A stretch of 64,000 bases of DNA from an uncultured Bacilli bacterium (GCA_944358375.1 CALVQT010000004.1:1-64000), one strand, 5' to 3'. Numbered from the stretch's first letter, positions 9,043 to 18,126 are shown. Numbers and translations: made by a program. Notes: generated by a model from the letters alone, not told the origin.

Positions 9043-9550
9043 TATCTTAATTTTTTTCACTATACATTTATTATAATTTTAAAAAAAATCTGATTTTTAA
9101 GAAAATTAAAATATTAATTATATTCATTTAATCACTTAATAATTAATAAATGTATTAATCATATTATTTAAGCTAATACATATAAAGAAGTTATATTATA
9201 AATATTAATAAAAATTATTTTGAATTTTAAAATATTGAAAAAATAAATTTTGATATAGTAGTAAAAAATTTATAGTAGAAATAATTATTTGCTTGTTTAC
9301 AAATCTTTTCATTATTTTCGTTTATGCAATTGTTAAATAACTCTAGATAATAATCTATTAATTTTTTGCTGATTTTTTCATTTTAATACTTAAACATATA
9401 ATATCTTTTAGTATATTTTATTTTCTATTAACATATTCAAAAATGGCGTTTTACAGTATATCTAGATAATATTATGGATAATGTTCAAATTCTTGAGATA
9501 GTTTGCAAGAAAATAAACATATTATTTTTAAATTCTCAATGTTTATTTAA
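9043..9550. other. AT-rich stretch without an intact gene
   Basis: Nothing intact is visible. On the minus strand around 9240-9375 there is a short open stretch reading KKLIDYYLELFNNC and onwards for about 40 residues with no start codon in a good context; it may be the remnant of a gene. Confidence 0.4.
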
Positions 9551-10498
9551 TTAATTTATTTTTAATATTTTCCACTTTGATGGATAAATATAATTAATTT
9601 TATCTTTTTTTGGTACATAATGTTTTTTAATTTTTGTTCTATTTGATTTTAAATCTGGTAATGCTTGTCTACAATATTTATCTAATTCACAGAATATATT
9701 TTGACAATCTATTAATTGTAATTTTCTATTACCAATTCTTTTAAAATTTAAATTAAGCCTTTTAAATTCTTCATCTTGATGTTTATACATATATCTAATT
9801 ATATCTTCATTACTTAATTTACCCTTGTCAATAAAACACTTTTTAATTCCACGAAGTGAGCCGGGTCCAGCAACTGTAAATTCATCTTCTCTCCAATTAA
9901 CCACTTCACTATAATTAATATCAGTTACTAATTGATAAGCCATAAAATTCCCTATTAAAGGATAAGTTTTAATAATATTAAATGCATCTTCCATAGTTTT
10001 GCATTTTACTATTTCATCTTGTATTCTATCTTCGTTAAACATTTTATTAAGTAGTGCCAAATGATTATCATGTTTTCTATCATATCCAAATGCCTTATTA
10101 GCACAACTTATATAAGCATCATTATATATTTTAATACCATTTGATATAGCATTTTCTAATACTTTAGAATATTCTTTTACATTAAATGTTTTTAAAGTAA
10201 TATCCTCAAAATTATTTAATAATAATTCCCAGGTAGATTCTTTATTAAATAACTTAAATAACAATATTCTAAATAGCATATCTTCATCAGAATACTTTTT
10301 ACCATTATAAATAACATTTTTTAATAAATATTGGCTAACTCTATCATTAACTCTATAACTATTACAAAACTTATACTCTTGTAAGATTTTATCTTCAGTC
10401 CATGGAGCAGATTCTCCGTTTATTTTTTTCAAAAATATATTTTGTCTTTCACAAGCAAAATACCAATATAAATCATATACTTCTTGTCTTTTCTTCAT
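9551..10498 (-). CDS. HMUDK-helical / alpha-glutamyl-putrescinyl-thymine pyrophosphorylase-like protein
   Basis: The order of motifs matches the helical domain named after 5-hydroxymethyl-dU DNA kinase: YWYFACERQNI at residues 11-21, APWTEDKILQEYKFCN at 31-46, YRVNDRVSQYL at 48-58, a LLFKLFNKESTW block, then VTDINYS and VAGPGSLRGIKKCF near 210. Relatives act in phage pathways that hypermodify thymine in DNA or are predicted pyrophosphorylases; the bacterial role is not established. It starts five bases after the radical SAM gene, whose last codons contain its GAGG ribosome binding site, so the two are translationally coupled. Positively charged C-terminus (KIKKHYVPKKDK) could bind nucleic acid. 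Confidence 0.75.
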   Translation of the reverse strand: MKKRQEVYDLYWYFACERQNIFLKKINGESAPWTEDKILQEYKFCNSYRVNDRVSQYLLKNVIYNGKKYSDEDMLFRILLFKLFNKESTWELLLNNFEDITLKTFNVKEYSKVLENAISNGIKIYNDAYISCANKAFGYDRKHDNHLALLNKMFNEDRIQDEIVKCKTMEDAFNIIKTYPLIGNFMAYQLVTDINYSEVVNWREDEFTVAGPGSLRGIKKCFIDKGKLSNEDIIRYMYKHQDEEFKRLNLNFKRIGNRKLQLIDCQNIFCELDKYCRQALPDLKSNRTKIKKHYVPKKDKINYIYPSKWKILKIN

Positions 10499-10502
10499 AT
10501 TC

Positions 10503-11507
10503 TTACCTCATACACTTTGGATCTCGTGAATTAATACATCTTTTTAATGTTAGTACTTTATCTTTGTTATTAGTATAATTTGCTATTATTTTTTGACCTA
10601 TACAGCCACTTTTACAAATTGAATATTGTTCACAAGAAGAACAAGAATTATCAGTATTAAAATTTCTAATATTACTAAAGTATTCAGAAGTATACATATC
10701 CATCAAAGAATTTTCACTTATATTTCCACTAATACCTAATTCAGTAAAATATTTTATAGAATCACAAGGATAAGCGATTCCATCAAAGCCAATTATCATT
10801 ATTTCATCAGCAATAATACAAGGACTATTTTCGATTCCTAATATATTCCAAGGACTACCAAGTCTAATTCTATTTTTGTCAGCAAAATTTAAATAAAAAT
10901 TTTTAATATCTAGTAATTGTTCTTTTGATAAATCCATATAAGTTGTACCTTTTCCATGAGGGACAAATCTTAATAAACTTACCTTATCAAAATATTTTTT
11001 ACTTTTAAATGCACTTATTGAACTAATTATAACATCTTTAAATTTAGAATATGAATCTGTGGAAATAGTATAATGAAATCCCAATTTTGCATTATTGTTT
11101 TCAAATGTTCTATCAAAAAAATATTTAATATCATAACTAGAAATATCTGTTTCATCAGATAGTGAATCAGCAAGTGAATAAATAATTTTGTTTAATCCTA
11201 AATCAATTAGGTTTTTATATTTGTTTAATGTTTCATCGGTCCTATAAGCAAATGTATAAATAGTTGATTTCATTTTTAATCTTGAAGTTAATTCAATAAG
11301 TTCAGAAAGTCTGTCATACATTAAAGGCTCACCACCAGTAAAAACGATAGTTTCAACACCCATCATTTTTGCTTCATTAATAATTTTATAAATACTATCA
11401 AAGTCTAATTCTTTTAGATTATCAATATTATTAGTAGCATTACTAGAGCAATGCTTGCAATTCCTAGCACATTTATTAGTTAATTCTATTTTTATTTCTT
11501 TTAACAT
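10503..11507 (-). CDS. radical SAM enzyme with SPASM-type C-terminus
   Basis: CARNCKHC at residues 13-20 is the CxxxCxxC motif that binds the [4Fe-4S] cluster used to cleave S-adenosylmethionine, followed by FTGGEPLM, the GGE SAM-binding motif. The C-terminal third has PCIIADEIM, YPCDSIKYF and SCSSCEQYSICKSGC, cysteines typical of a SPASM or twitch domain with auxiliary clusters. SPASM enzymes modify peptides or other large substrates. No candidate precursor peptide lies beside it; the partner is instead the HMUDK-like gene directly downstream and coupled. The substrate is unknown. ATG follows GGAGTGATT. Confidence 0.88.
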   Translation of the reverse strand: MLKEIKIELTNKCARNCKHCSSNATNNIDNLKELDFDSIYKIINEAKMMGVETIVFTGGEPLMYDRLSELIELTSRLKMKSTIYTFAYRTDETLNKYKNLIDLGLNKIIYSLADSLSDETDISSYDIKYFFDRTFENNNAKLGFHYTISTDSYSKFKDVIISSISAFKSKKYFDKVSLLRFVPHGKGTTYMDLSKEQLLDIKNFYLNFADKNRIRLGSPWNILGIENSPCIIADEIMIIGFDGIAYPCDSIKYFTELGISGNISENSLMDMYTSEYFSNIRNFNTDNSCSSCEQYSICKSGCIGQKIIANYTNNKDKVLTLKRCINSRDPKCMR

Positions 11508-11539
11508 ATAATCACTCCATAAAGTATAAATGTGTAATT

Positions 11540-11568
11540 ATTATATACTAAATTTCACAAATTTTCTA
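11540..11568 (-). promoter_or_regulatory. promoter of the radical SAM/HMUDK operon
   Basis: On the minus strand TATAAT (11545-11540) precedes the start codon by about 32 bases. A weak -35 (TAGAAA) lies 17 bases upstream, inside the second repeat copy. Confidence 0.4.
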
Positions 11569-11705
11569 TATTGCTATTGAATTTTGATAATGATTCATAT
11601 ATAACTTTATTAGAAAAAAAATAAAAATTGTAACTTGTGTGTTGTTCGCATTATTGAAAGAAGTACTCATACTTTTGTATGGGTTTTACGAGAACTAACA
11701 AATAA
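11561..11705. repeat. diverged direct repeat, copy 2
   Basis: Partner of 70-205, same orientation, overlapping the promoter region of the radical SAM operon. The conserved parts are ATTCATATATAA and TAACTTGTGTGTTGTTCGC. A small hairpin (AATAAT/ATTATT, 11719-11735) follows, as in copy 1. The two copies bracket the accessory genes from the recombinase remnant to the radical SAM gene. Confidence 0.5.
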
Positions 11706-11739
11706 AAATAACCATAGAATAATTTGAGATTATTATAAG

Positions 11740-12300
11740 TGTTACAAAAATATAAAAATATTTAAATTGAATATTAAGTCTATAAATAATAAATATATTT
11801 ATTTCAACAATATTAATATATCAATTGATGACCTGTATAAAATTATTATTAGTAATTATTCTTATTTTTAATCTTATTTTCTTATGTATAAATAATAATT
11901 TTTATTTAAAGACGGTTTAAATGAATGAAATAAAAAATTTATATTAATGATAATTTAAAAATAAATTATTAGAAATTAATCTTTTGCAATTTACTTGCAT
12001 AAAAAATGTAATACACGAAAATTTTAAATAATGGTATTTTTAGTAATTTGTAGTTTTTAATACAATGTAAATTTGTCATTTTTTAATAAAAGAAAAAATA
12101 AAAGGTGAAATTATTATTAAGAAAATTAATATTAATAAAAAATTAAAAATATCGGTTATATGTTTAGAAATGATTATTTTCATATAGCAACAAATATTAA
12201 TAAAAAGCAATATGAAATATAAATAATTTACTATAATAAAAAAAATAAATTTGATAAAGATAAATACATTTTACTGCAAATAATCAGTTAAAATATGATA
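11740..12300. other. AT-rich intergenic stretch, no gene seen
   Basis: Both strands are dense in stops. I see no recognisable gene remnant, RNA gene or clear hairpin with a T tail here. Confidence 0.5.
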
Positions 12301-12322
12301 AAATGATATTAGGTGATTACTT

Positions 12323-12928
12323 ATGCAAAAAGTATTTTTATATTTATATCCAATTGAAGAATATACTAAAGTGTTCGAAAATGATAATTCATTAGCAGTA
12401 TTAAATGAGTGTATCCAAAAAAGATATAGAGAAAAAGGATATCAAGTTATATTTGCACTATATCCTGATAAAAATTTATATGGAGTTATACCTCAACCAA
12501 ATGATAGGATAATATATACGGATATTACTTTTAAAGAAGCTAGTGGATATAACGAAGATGGGACTAAAAAAGAAGCTAAAAATATAAAATATCCAAATGA
12601 ACAATATTTAATTAATCAACTTGGCTTTGTAGATAAAATTGTTATTGGAGGATATCATGCACAAGATTGTGTTAGAAGAGTTTGTGAATGTGCTTTAGAT
12701 TGTGGAATAAATTCTATTATTGATTTAGATATGACAGACTTTTTCTTTCATTTATACAAAAATAAAGATTATTTTAAAATTGAGGAATATAGTCCAATTA
12801 GATATAAAGAGCATATGATTAATAAAATGAGTATGTATGGTGATGAATTTGCAGAAAGGATTTTTAATAGAAATTATTCTAGTCCTGCTTATGGATTTAA
12901 TAAAGAAGAAAACAAGAAGATGAAATAA
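12323..12928 (+). CDS. hypothetical protein (201 aa)
   Basis: Not recognised. It starts at ATG behind TTAGGTGATT. The central part, DKIVIGGYHAQDCVRRVCECA and the following SIIDLDMTDFF, has the look of an alpha/beta hydrolase-type core with a cysteine where isochorismatase-like cysteine hydrolases place their nucleophile (around residue 116), but the N-terminal part does not fit that family. No signal or membrane segment. It stands alone between AT-rich gaps at the edge of the accessory region. Confidence 0.65.
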   Translation: MQKVFLYLYPIEEYTKVFENDNSLAVLNECIQKRYREKGYQVIFALYPDKNLYGVIPQPNDRIIYTDITFKEASGYNEDGTKKEAKNIKYPNEQYLINQLGFVDKIVIGGYHAQDCVRRVCECALDCGINSIIDLDMTDFFFHLYKNKDYFKIEEYSPIRYKEHMINKMSMYGDEFAERIFNRNYSSPAYGFNKEENKKMK

Positions 12929-12940
12929 GGTAATTGTTTT

Positions 12941-13080
12941 ATGAATAAGATATGTGAAAAATTGATTAATAAATTAAAAAATGTTGATAATATTGTTGCA
13001 TTATTAAAAAATGTTATTTTTATCAAGAAACATCATTTATGAAATCTAATACTATTTTTGAAGGAATTGTTAAAAAATAG
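12941..13080 (+). pseudogene. fragment of a small gene
   Basis: An ATG at 12941 opens 33 codons (MNKICEKLINKLKNVDN...) to a TGA; the neighbouring frame then continues with FYQETSFMKSNTIFEG to TAG at 13078. The join looks like one protein broken by a frameshift. The start has a distant resemblance to nucleotidyltransferase N-termini, too short to assign. The rest of the gap to 13244 shows nothing. Confidence 0.3.
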
Positions 13081-13244
13081 TAACATATCAAAGAGAAAAT
13101 ATATAAATAACTTTACTTACTATTGATAGACGTAAAGTTATCGTAAAGTAAATTTTAAAGTAAAATGAAGTAAACTATATAGAATTTATTAAATTAATTT
13201 TAATGACAAGCAAGAATATATGTTTTAAAAGTGGGAGATGATTA

Positions 13245-13778
13245 ATGATGAATTTGTTTATTAATGGTAGTAATAGAGAACAAAATTGTTATAAAATTTT
13301 AAAAGATATAAAAAAGGAAAATGATAAATTAATATCTTTGTCTCACAAAGACATTAAATATTGTTTAGGATGTAATTCGTGCGTAAAAAAACTGGATAAG
13401 TTTTGTGTATTAGATGATTATGTGAGTCAAAATATATATCAGAAAATAATTGATTCAAATAAAATTATTATTGCTAGTCCAATATATATGAGTAGTATTA
13501 CAGGATTATTAAAAAATGTAATTGATAGATTATATCCATTTTACCATCATAATTATTTTAATAACAAAGAAATTTATTTGATTTTATCTGGTCAAGGTAC
13601 TTATGAAGATAATGTAGAAGAAATTAATGATATTGTTAAATATTTTTTAGGGATTAGTGAATGGATGATTTTTAAATTTACATTTTTAGATTATTTTTGT
13701 AGTGGAAGTTCACAAGATGATAATAATATTAATTATGAAAATAAAATAAGTAAAATTAAAGATATACTTAATAAATAA
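13245..13778 (+). CDS. NAD(P)H-dependent FMN reductase / flavodoxin-fold protein
   Basis: A flavodoxin-like fold is shown by the N-terminal FINGSNREQN phosphate-binding loop, the YCLGCNSCVKK cysteine motif near residue 44 and the ASPIYMSSITGLLKNVIDR segment that contacts flavin. Proteins with this GCxxC motif belong to the iron-sulfur flavoprotein-like branch that reduces quinones or other electron acceptors in the cytoplasm. At 177 residues the length is normal. The first ATG (13245) has GGGAG at the right distance; a second ATG follows at 13248. A terminator overlaps its stop. Confidence 0.8.
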   Translation: MMNLFINGSNREQNCYKILKDIKKENDKLISLSHKDIKYCLGCNSCVKKLDKFCVLDDYVSQNIYQKIIDSNKIIIASPIYMSSITGLLKNVIDRLYPFYHHNYFNNKEIYLILSGQGTYEDNVEEINDIVKYFLGISEWMIFKFTFLDYFCSGSSQDDNNINYENKISKIKDILNK

Positions 13779-13806
13779 AAAAACACAAAATTGTGTTCTT
13801 TTTTAT
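13776..13806 (+). terminator. rho-independent terminator (bidirectional)
   Basis: AACACAA...TTGTGTT stem flanked by A and T runs, just at the stop codon of the FMN reductase gene. It also faces the convergent gene at 13854. Confidence 0.75.
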
Positions 13807-13853
13807 TGCTTAAAATTTGAATGAGAAAAGATTTATAAATACTTTTTTGGTAA

Positions 13854-14150
13854 TTAGAATTTATTATTTTGTAGAACAAGACGAATTTCTTTATTGTAAT
13901 CTGTAATTGTTCCATAAACATCTATTAATCCTTTAGCAATAATTTTTGCTTTTTCATGTGCGTCTTTACCTCTTATTATTAAAAGAGATTTAGAGTTTAC
14001 ATATAAATCATTACCATCTATTAAAGTTAATTTGCATTGTTTACCATCATTTTCAGAAAAAGCCAAATCAATATCAACTAATAAAGCATTTCCATTTTCA
14101 ATTATAATAGCTACTGCTGGTTTTTTGACTATATCAATCATTTTTTGCAT
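13854..14150 (-). CDS. hypothetical protein (98 aa)
   Basis: Not recognised. It is a compact, mixed alpha/beta-looking cytoplasmic protein with no membrane segment and a single cysteine (GKQCKLTL). The frame uses an ATG at 14150 or MIDIV at 14141; no strong ribosome binding site is seen for either. Codon use is like that of neighbours. It is convergent with the FMN reductase gene. Confidence 0.55.
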   Translation of the reverse strand: MQKMIDIVKKPAVAIIIENGNALLVDIDLAFSENDGKQCKLTLIDGNDLYVNSKSLLIIRGKDAHEKAKIIAKGLIDVYGTITDYNKEIRLVLQNNKF

Positions 14151-14467
14151 GTATTATAACATATTTTAAGATGATAAAAAATATAAATATATGCAATGAT
14201 AATATTTCTAAATAATTTACTTAATAAATATTAAATACTTATATTTATTTTATTAAAGTATATTATACAATATCATCAATTATTGTATGATTAAAAATAA
14301 TTATAGTTTTTATAATATTATAAAATAAACAAAAAAGTCTTTATAAAGTCTTCTTATTTTATATTAATTAATAATAATTCTTTATATTAATAAATAAATA
14401 TTGTATAATAAAATTAACATAAAGGGGTTATATATTATTTATTAGTAAATAATAATAATGTAATATT
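14151..14467. other. AT-rich intergenic stretch
   Basis: No gene is visible. AAAAAAGTCTTTATAAAGTCTTCTT near 14332-14355 can form a small hairpin. The stretch ends in the promoter at 14468. Confidence 0.4.
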
Positions 14468-14496
14468 TTGAAATTTTTAATAAAATATAGTATAAT
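14468..14496 (+). promoter_or_regulatory. sigma-A-type promoter
   Basis: TTGAAA (14468-14473), 17-base spacer and TATAAT (14491-14496), 32 bases ahead of the start codon at 14529. It should drive the three genes 14529-17882. Confidence 0.75.
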
Positions 14497-14528
14497 ATTT
14501 AAAACCAAGGGAAGGTGTTTATTTTAAA

Positions 14529-14993
14529 ATGAAAAAAAGAAAAGGGCGTAATAGTCAAGACTATATTGTTTTATGGGTATTACTTGGAATTTTAGCTGTC
14601 TGTTTCGTTATAATAGGATTTATATTTTTTAAAAATTTTTATTATGGTATTGGAACTGATAAATATGGTGATAGATTAGATGGAATAGAATCATATCCAT
14701 TAAGTAAAACTTTAAATGATGATATTGCATCAATTTATAAAGATGAAAGTAGTGTTGGTAGTGTTAATATAGAAGTTGAGGGAAAAATTATTTACATTAT
14801 TATAGATTTTAAAGAATCTATTAAAGTAAGTGAGGCTGAAGATTTAGCTATTAAATCACTTGATAAGATAGGTGAGAAGAATTTAACATTTTACGAGCTT
14901 CAATTTATTCTTACTTATTCTGGTAGTGAAGAAAATGAAAATTTTCCAGTTTTTGGCTCAAAAAATCCAAATAGTTTAAAGGTAGTATGGTGA
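14529..14993 (+). CDS. hypothetical single-pass membrane protein (154 aa)
   Basis: A basic N-terminus (KKRKGR) precedes one membrane helix at about residues 13-35, leaving a 120-residue outer domain of alternating strands and helices. No family recognised. The gene is separated from the diguanylate cyclase gene by five bases and shares its promoter, so it may be an accessory of that sensor or simply the first gene of a housekeeping operon. Confidence 0.65.
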   Translation: MKKRKGRNSQDYIVLWVLLGILAVCFVIIGFIFFKNFYYGIGTDKYGDRLDGIESYPLSKTLNDDIASIYKDESSVGSVNIEVEGKIIYIIIDFKESIKVSEAEDLAIKSLDKIGEKNLTFYELQFILTYSGSEENENFPVFGSKNPNSLKVVW

Positions 14994-14998
14994 TTTAA

Positions 14999-17014
14999 AT
15001 GAAGGCTAAAAAAAGAAAATATATTGTTGTATCAGTTATAATCATATTAGTACTTATTATAATATTTTTATCAACACTTTATTATATTTCTAGTACTATA
15101 AATAATTATTCATATGCAGAAAAAAAATGGATAAATAGTAATTTAACAACATCTTTTGATGTTTATGTAGAACCAAACAATCCGGTATTTTCAAATAATG
15201 GTAGTGGTGTTTTTTATGATTATTTGACGGCTTTAAAAACAGATACTGGTTTAAATTTTAATATAGTAACTACAGATACTTCTGAAATAGATTTAGTTAA
15301 TAAAAACGGCGTGGATGATGATGATGTAATATTTTATAAAGATCATTATATTGTTATTGGTAATAATGATATAGATGATATAGAAGATTTAAATTATAAT
15401 ACAATTGGAATTTTATTAAATGATCAAGATGTTATAGGATATTATTTGACTGAATACAATCAAATCGTTTATAGAAAATATAATAATTTTGATGATTTAA
15501 AATTAGCTCTTGAAAATAATCAAATAAACTATATGATTATACCTATGTATAAATACATAGATGAGATAATAGAAAATGATTTTTCTATAGTTTATCATTT
15601 GGATGGCTTATATTCATATTATTGTTTAGATTTTAATTTAGACAATATGAATTTAAAAAGTATAATGTCTAAGTTTTATAATAAATGGCATAATAAGTCT
15701 AATGAAGAAATTAATACTTTATTTTTAAATGAATATTATACTGTTAAAAATTATACTGAGCTTGAAAAAGCATCTATTAATGATGAAGATTTTATAGTTG
15801 GATATATTGATAATTTACCTTATGAGGGAAAAATAAGTAATGATTTTACAGGACTTACTAATACATTTTTAACAAGATTTTCTAATATGACTGGAGCAAC
15901 TTATAAATATATTGAATATGAAAATATTGATGAATTATCAGATGCATTATCTAATCAGAAAATAGATCTTGCACTTAATTATTATTCACTTAGTAGTGAT
16001 AATTATGTTAATAGTAGGAATCTTGGAAGTAGTGAATATGTAGTTCTTGCTCATGTTGATAATAATATAGTAGTAAATTCTCTATACAGTTTGAAAAATA
16101 TAAATGTTGATATGCTTGCTAATATGAATTTAAAATATAATATGGCAAGTAAAAATTTATTTGAAATAAATGATTTTTCATCACTTGATTCAATGTTTAA
16201 AAATATAAATGAAAACTCAATTATTATAATAGAAAAAGAAGTGTATGATTATTATAAAGATAATAAATTAAAGAAATATAGTATAAGATACACCGATAAT
16301 GTTAGATTAAATAATTCGTTTTTATTAAATAAAAATAATGAGTCATTCAATGAATTATTTGATTTTTATTTAAGTACACTTAGTACTAATGAGGTTAGAA
16401 ATGAAAGTGTTTATCAAGTAATAGAAACATTAAAAAATAATAAAGTATTTAATTTTATTGTTAGTAATTTAATTTATATAGCAGCGATTTTATTAATTAT
16501 TTCATTTATTGGTTATGCTTTTATTAAAAAAATATTATCTGATAAAAAAACTAAAAAGGAAGATAGATTATATTATTTTGATGTTATGACTAATTTAAAA
16601 AATAGAAATTATTTAAATGATTATATTGATTCTTGGTCATCTACTAAAGTTTATCCACAAGCAATAATTGTTATTGACATTAATAAATTAAAATCGTTGA
16701 ATGATAAGTATGGTCATGAAATTGGAGATAATCAAATAAAAGCAGTTGCTAGTGTTTTAATTAAAACTCAAAAAGATAATTCTGAAATAATGAGAACTGA
16801 TGGAGATGAGTTTATTATTTATTTAGTAGGGTATGATGAGAAAAAAATAGCCACATTAATACACAAATTAAATAGAGAAATTACATCATCTTTGCCAAAT
16901 AAAGAATATGGAATATCTATTGGATATGCAATGATATTGAATGAACAAACTACTATTGATGATGCTATAAATGATTCATTAACTATGATAAAAAAATCTA
17001 AATCAAATAGGTGA
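14999..17014 (+). CDS. membrane sensor diguanylate cyclase (solute-binding domains plus GGDEF)
   Basis: Domain order: membrane helix at residues 8-30, two periplasmic-binding-like halves (roughly 45-250 and 255-470, with typical DFKAL-type strand patterns), a second helix at about 482-503, then a GGDEF domain from about 523 to the end. The catalytic motif at residues 599-604 reads TDGDEF, i.e. DGDEF in place of GGDEF, a substitution found in some active cyclases. The preceding IDINKLKSLND and YGHEIGD match the GTP and metal sites. It probably makes cyclic di-GMP in response to an external ligand. It lies between a small membrane protein and yihY. Confidence 0.8.
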   Translation: MKAKKRKYIVVSVIIILVLIIIFLSTLYYISSTINNYSYAEKKWINSNLTTSFDVYVEPNNPVFSNNGSGVFYDYLTALKTDTGLNFNIVTTDTSEIDLVNKNGVDDDDVIFYKDHYIVIGNNDIDDIEDLNYNTIGILLNDQDVIGYYLTEYNQIVYRKYNNFDDLKLALENNQINYMIIPMYKYIDEIIENDFSIVYHLDGLYSYYCLDFNLDNMNLKSIMSKFYNKWHNKSNEEINTLFLNEYYTVKNYTELEKASINDEDFIVGYIDNLPYEGKISNDFTGLTNTFLTRFSNMTGATYKYIEYENIDELSDALSNQKIDLALNYYSLSSDNYVNSRNLGSSEYVVLAHVDNNIVVNSLYSLKNINVDMLANMNLKYNMASKNLFEINDFSSLDSMFKNINENSIIIIEKEVYDYYKDNKLKKYSIRYTDNVRLNNSFLLNKNNESFNELFDFYLSTLSTNEVRNESVYQVIETLKNNKVFNFIVSNLIYIAAILLIISFIGYAFIKKILSDKKTKKEDRLYYFDVMTNLKNRNYLNDYIDSWSSTKVYPQAIIVIDINKLKSLNDKYGHEIGDNQIKAVASVLIKTQKDNSEIMRTDGDEFIIYLVGYDEKKIATLIHKLNREITSSLPNKEYGISIGYAMILNEQTTIDDAINDSLTMIKKSKSNR

Positions 17015-17021
17015 TAAAAGT

Positions 17022-17882
17022 ATGAAAAGTGTTATAAAATCTGTTATTAATTCTTTATCAAGAAATGAGCTTAGAATATTACCAGGTAATCTTGCATATT
17101 CTTTCTTTTTAGCGTTAGTACCTATAGTTTCATTAATATTTTATGTTACAACTACATTTAATTTACCAAATGATATAGTATTAAATTTTATATCTGAAAC
17201 ATTTCCACAAGGAGTAGCTGAATTAATAAAACCGGTTTTTAACACTGATATGTCTATTAAGTCATTTATTCCTATTATATTAGGTATAGTTGTTGCTATG
17301 AATGGTTGTGGGGCAATTATCATTGCTAGTAATACAATATATGAATGTAAAAATTCATCATTAATAAAAAAATTAATAAAATCACTGGTTATAGTTGTAG
17401 TTTTAACATTATTGTTTACATTTATATTTATTGTTCCTTTATTAGGTAACACAATAATTAACATTATTTCAACATTTACAGATTTTATATCGGATAATAG
17501 AACTAATGTAAATATATTATATTTTATATTAAAAGTTCCAGTAACTATGATTATAATGTTTTATTTAGTTAAATTTATTTATGTAATTGCACCAGATGAG
17601 AAAGTATCAAGAAAAGCGGTTAATAGAGGAAGCGCATTTACAACTATAGCTTGGTTAATTGTGACTATGATATTTTCATACTATATAAATAATATAGCTA
17701 GGTATGATGTAGTATATGGAAATTTAGCAAATGTCGTTATATTATTATTCTGGTTTTATATAATGGCATACATATTTGTTATTGGACTTTGTTTGAATAA
17801 AGAAATTAGTGATAAAAATATAGAAAAAACCAATTCTATTAAACTTGAAGAAATAAGAGAAAAAGTTAAAAAAAATAAATAA
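17022..17882 (+). CDS. YihY/BrkB-family inner membrane protein
   Basis: The start NELRILPGNLAYSFFLALVP matches the conserved beginning of the YihY (formerly RNase BN) family, and six hydrophobic helices follow. The NVVILLFWFYIMAYIFVIG helix and following LNKEI near the end are also typical. The family is of membrane proteins of unsettled function, possibly transporters. It follows the cyclase gene by seven bases. A long AT stem-loop spans its stop codon. Confidence 0.85.
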   Translation: MKSVIKSVINSLSRNELRILPGNLAYSFFLALVPIVSLIFYVTTTFNLPNDIVLNFISETFPQGVAELIKPVFNTDMSIKSFIPIILGIVVAMNGCGAIIIASNTIYECKNSSLIKKLIKSLVIVVVLTLLFTFIFIVPLLGNTIINIISTFTDFISDNRTNVNILYFILKVPVTMIIMFYLVKFIYVIAPDEKVSRKAVNRGSAFTTIAWLIVTMIFSYYINNIARYDVVYGNLANVVILLFWFYIMAYIFVIGLCLNKEISDKNIEKTNSIKLEEIREKVKKNK

Positions 17883-17914
17883 GATATCATTTCGACATTT
17901 TATTTATTTTTTAT
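17870..17914 (+). terminator. rho-independent terminator
   Basis: An A-rich arm (AAAAAATAAATAA) over the yihY stop codon pairs with TTATTTATTTTTT after a 17-base loop. The stem is all A-T, which is usual in this sequence. Confidence 0.5.
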
Positions 17915-17918
17915 TGTA

Positions 17919-17924
17919 TATAAT
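17919..17924 (+). promoter_or_regulatory. -10 box directly at a start codon
   Basis: TATAAT ends six bases before the ATG at 17931. RNA would start at or beside the A of ATG, and there is no ribosome binding site, so the gene is probably translated from a leaderless mRNA. Confidence 0.5.
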
Positions 17925-17930
17925 AATATT

Positions 17931-18113
17931 ATGATAAAAGTTAAGATATTTGATGAGAGTCATGAAAAAGATTTAGAAAACAAAATTAATATGTTTATAA
18001 ATTCTAATAAAGAAATAATAGATATACAGTTTAGAACCGCAGTATCTATATTTTCTGAAGAACAAATATATTGTTTTTCTGCTATGATTTTATATAAAGA
18101 AAAAAGTAATTAA
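17931..18113 (+). CDS. Cse60-like sporulation protein
   Basis: The 60-residue protein begins MIKVKIFDESHEKDLENKIN and ends with YCFSAMILYK, both features of the small Cse60/DUF2758 family. In Bacillus subtilis cse60 is a sigma-E-dependent sporulation gene of unknown biochemical role. It has no signal or membrane segment. There is no Shine-Dalgarno sequence and the -10 box is immediately upstream, suggesting leaderless expression. Flanked by terminators on both sides, it is a single-gene unit. Confidence 0.7.
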   Translation: MIKVKIFDESHEKDLENKINMFINSNKEIIDIQFRTAVSIFSEEQIYCFSAMILYKEKSN

Positions 18114-18126
18114 TAATTACTTTTTT
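18101..18126 (+). terminator. bidirectional rho-independent terminator
   Basis: AAAAAAGTAATTA and TAATTACTTTTTT form a perfect stem across the stop of the Cse60-like gene and abut the stop of the convergent gene at 18125. Confidence 0.75.
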
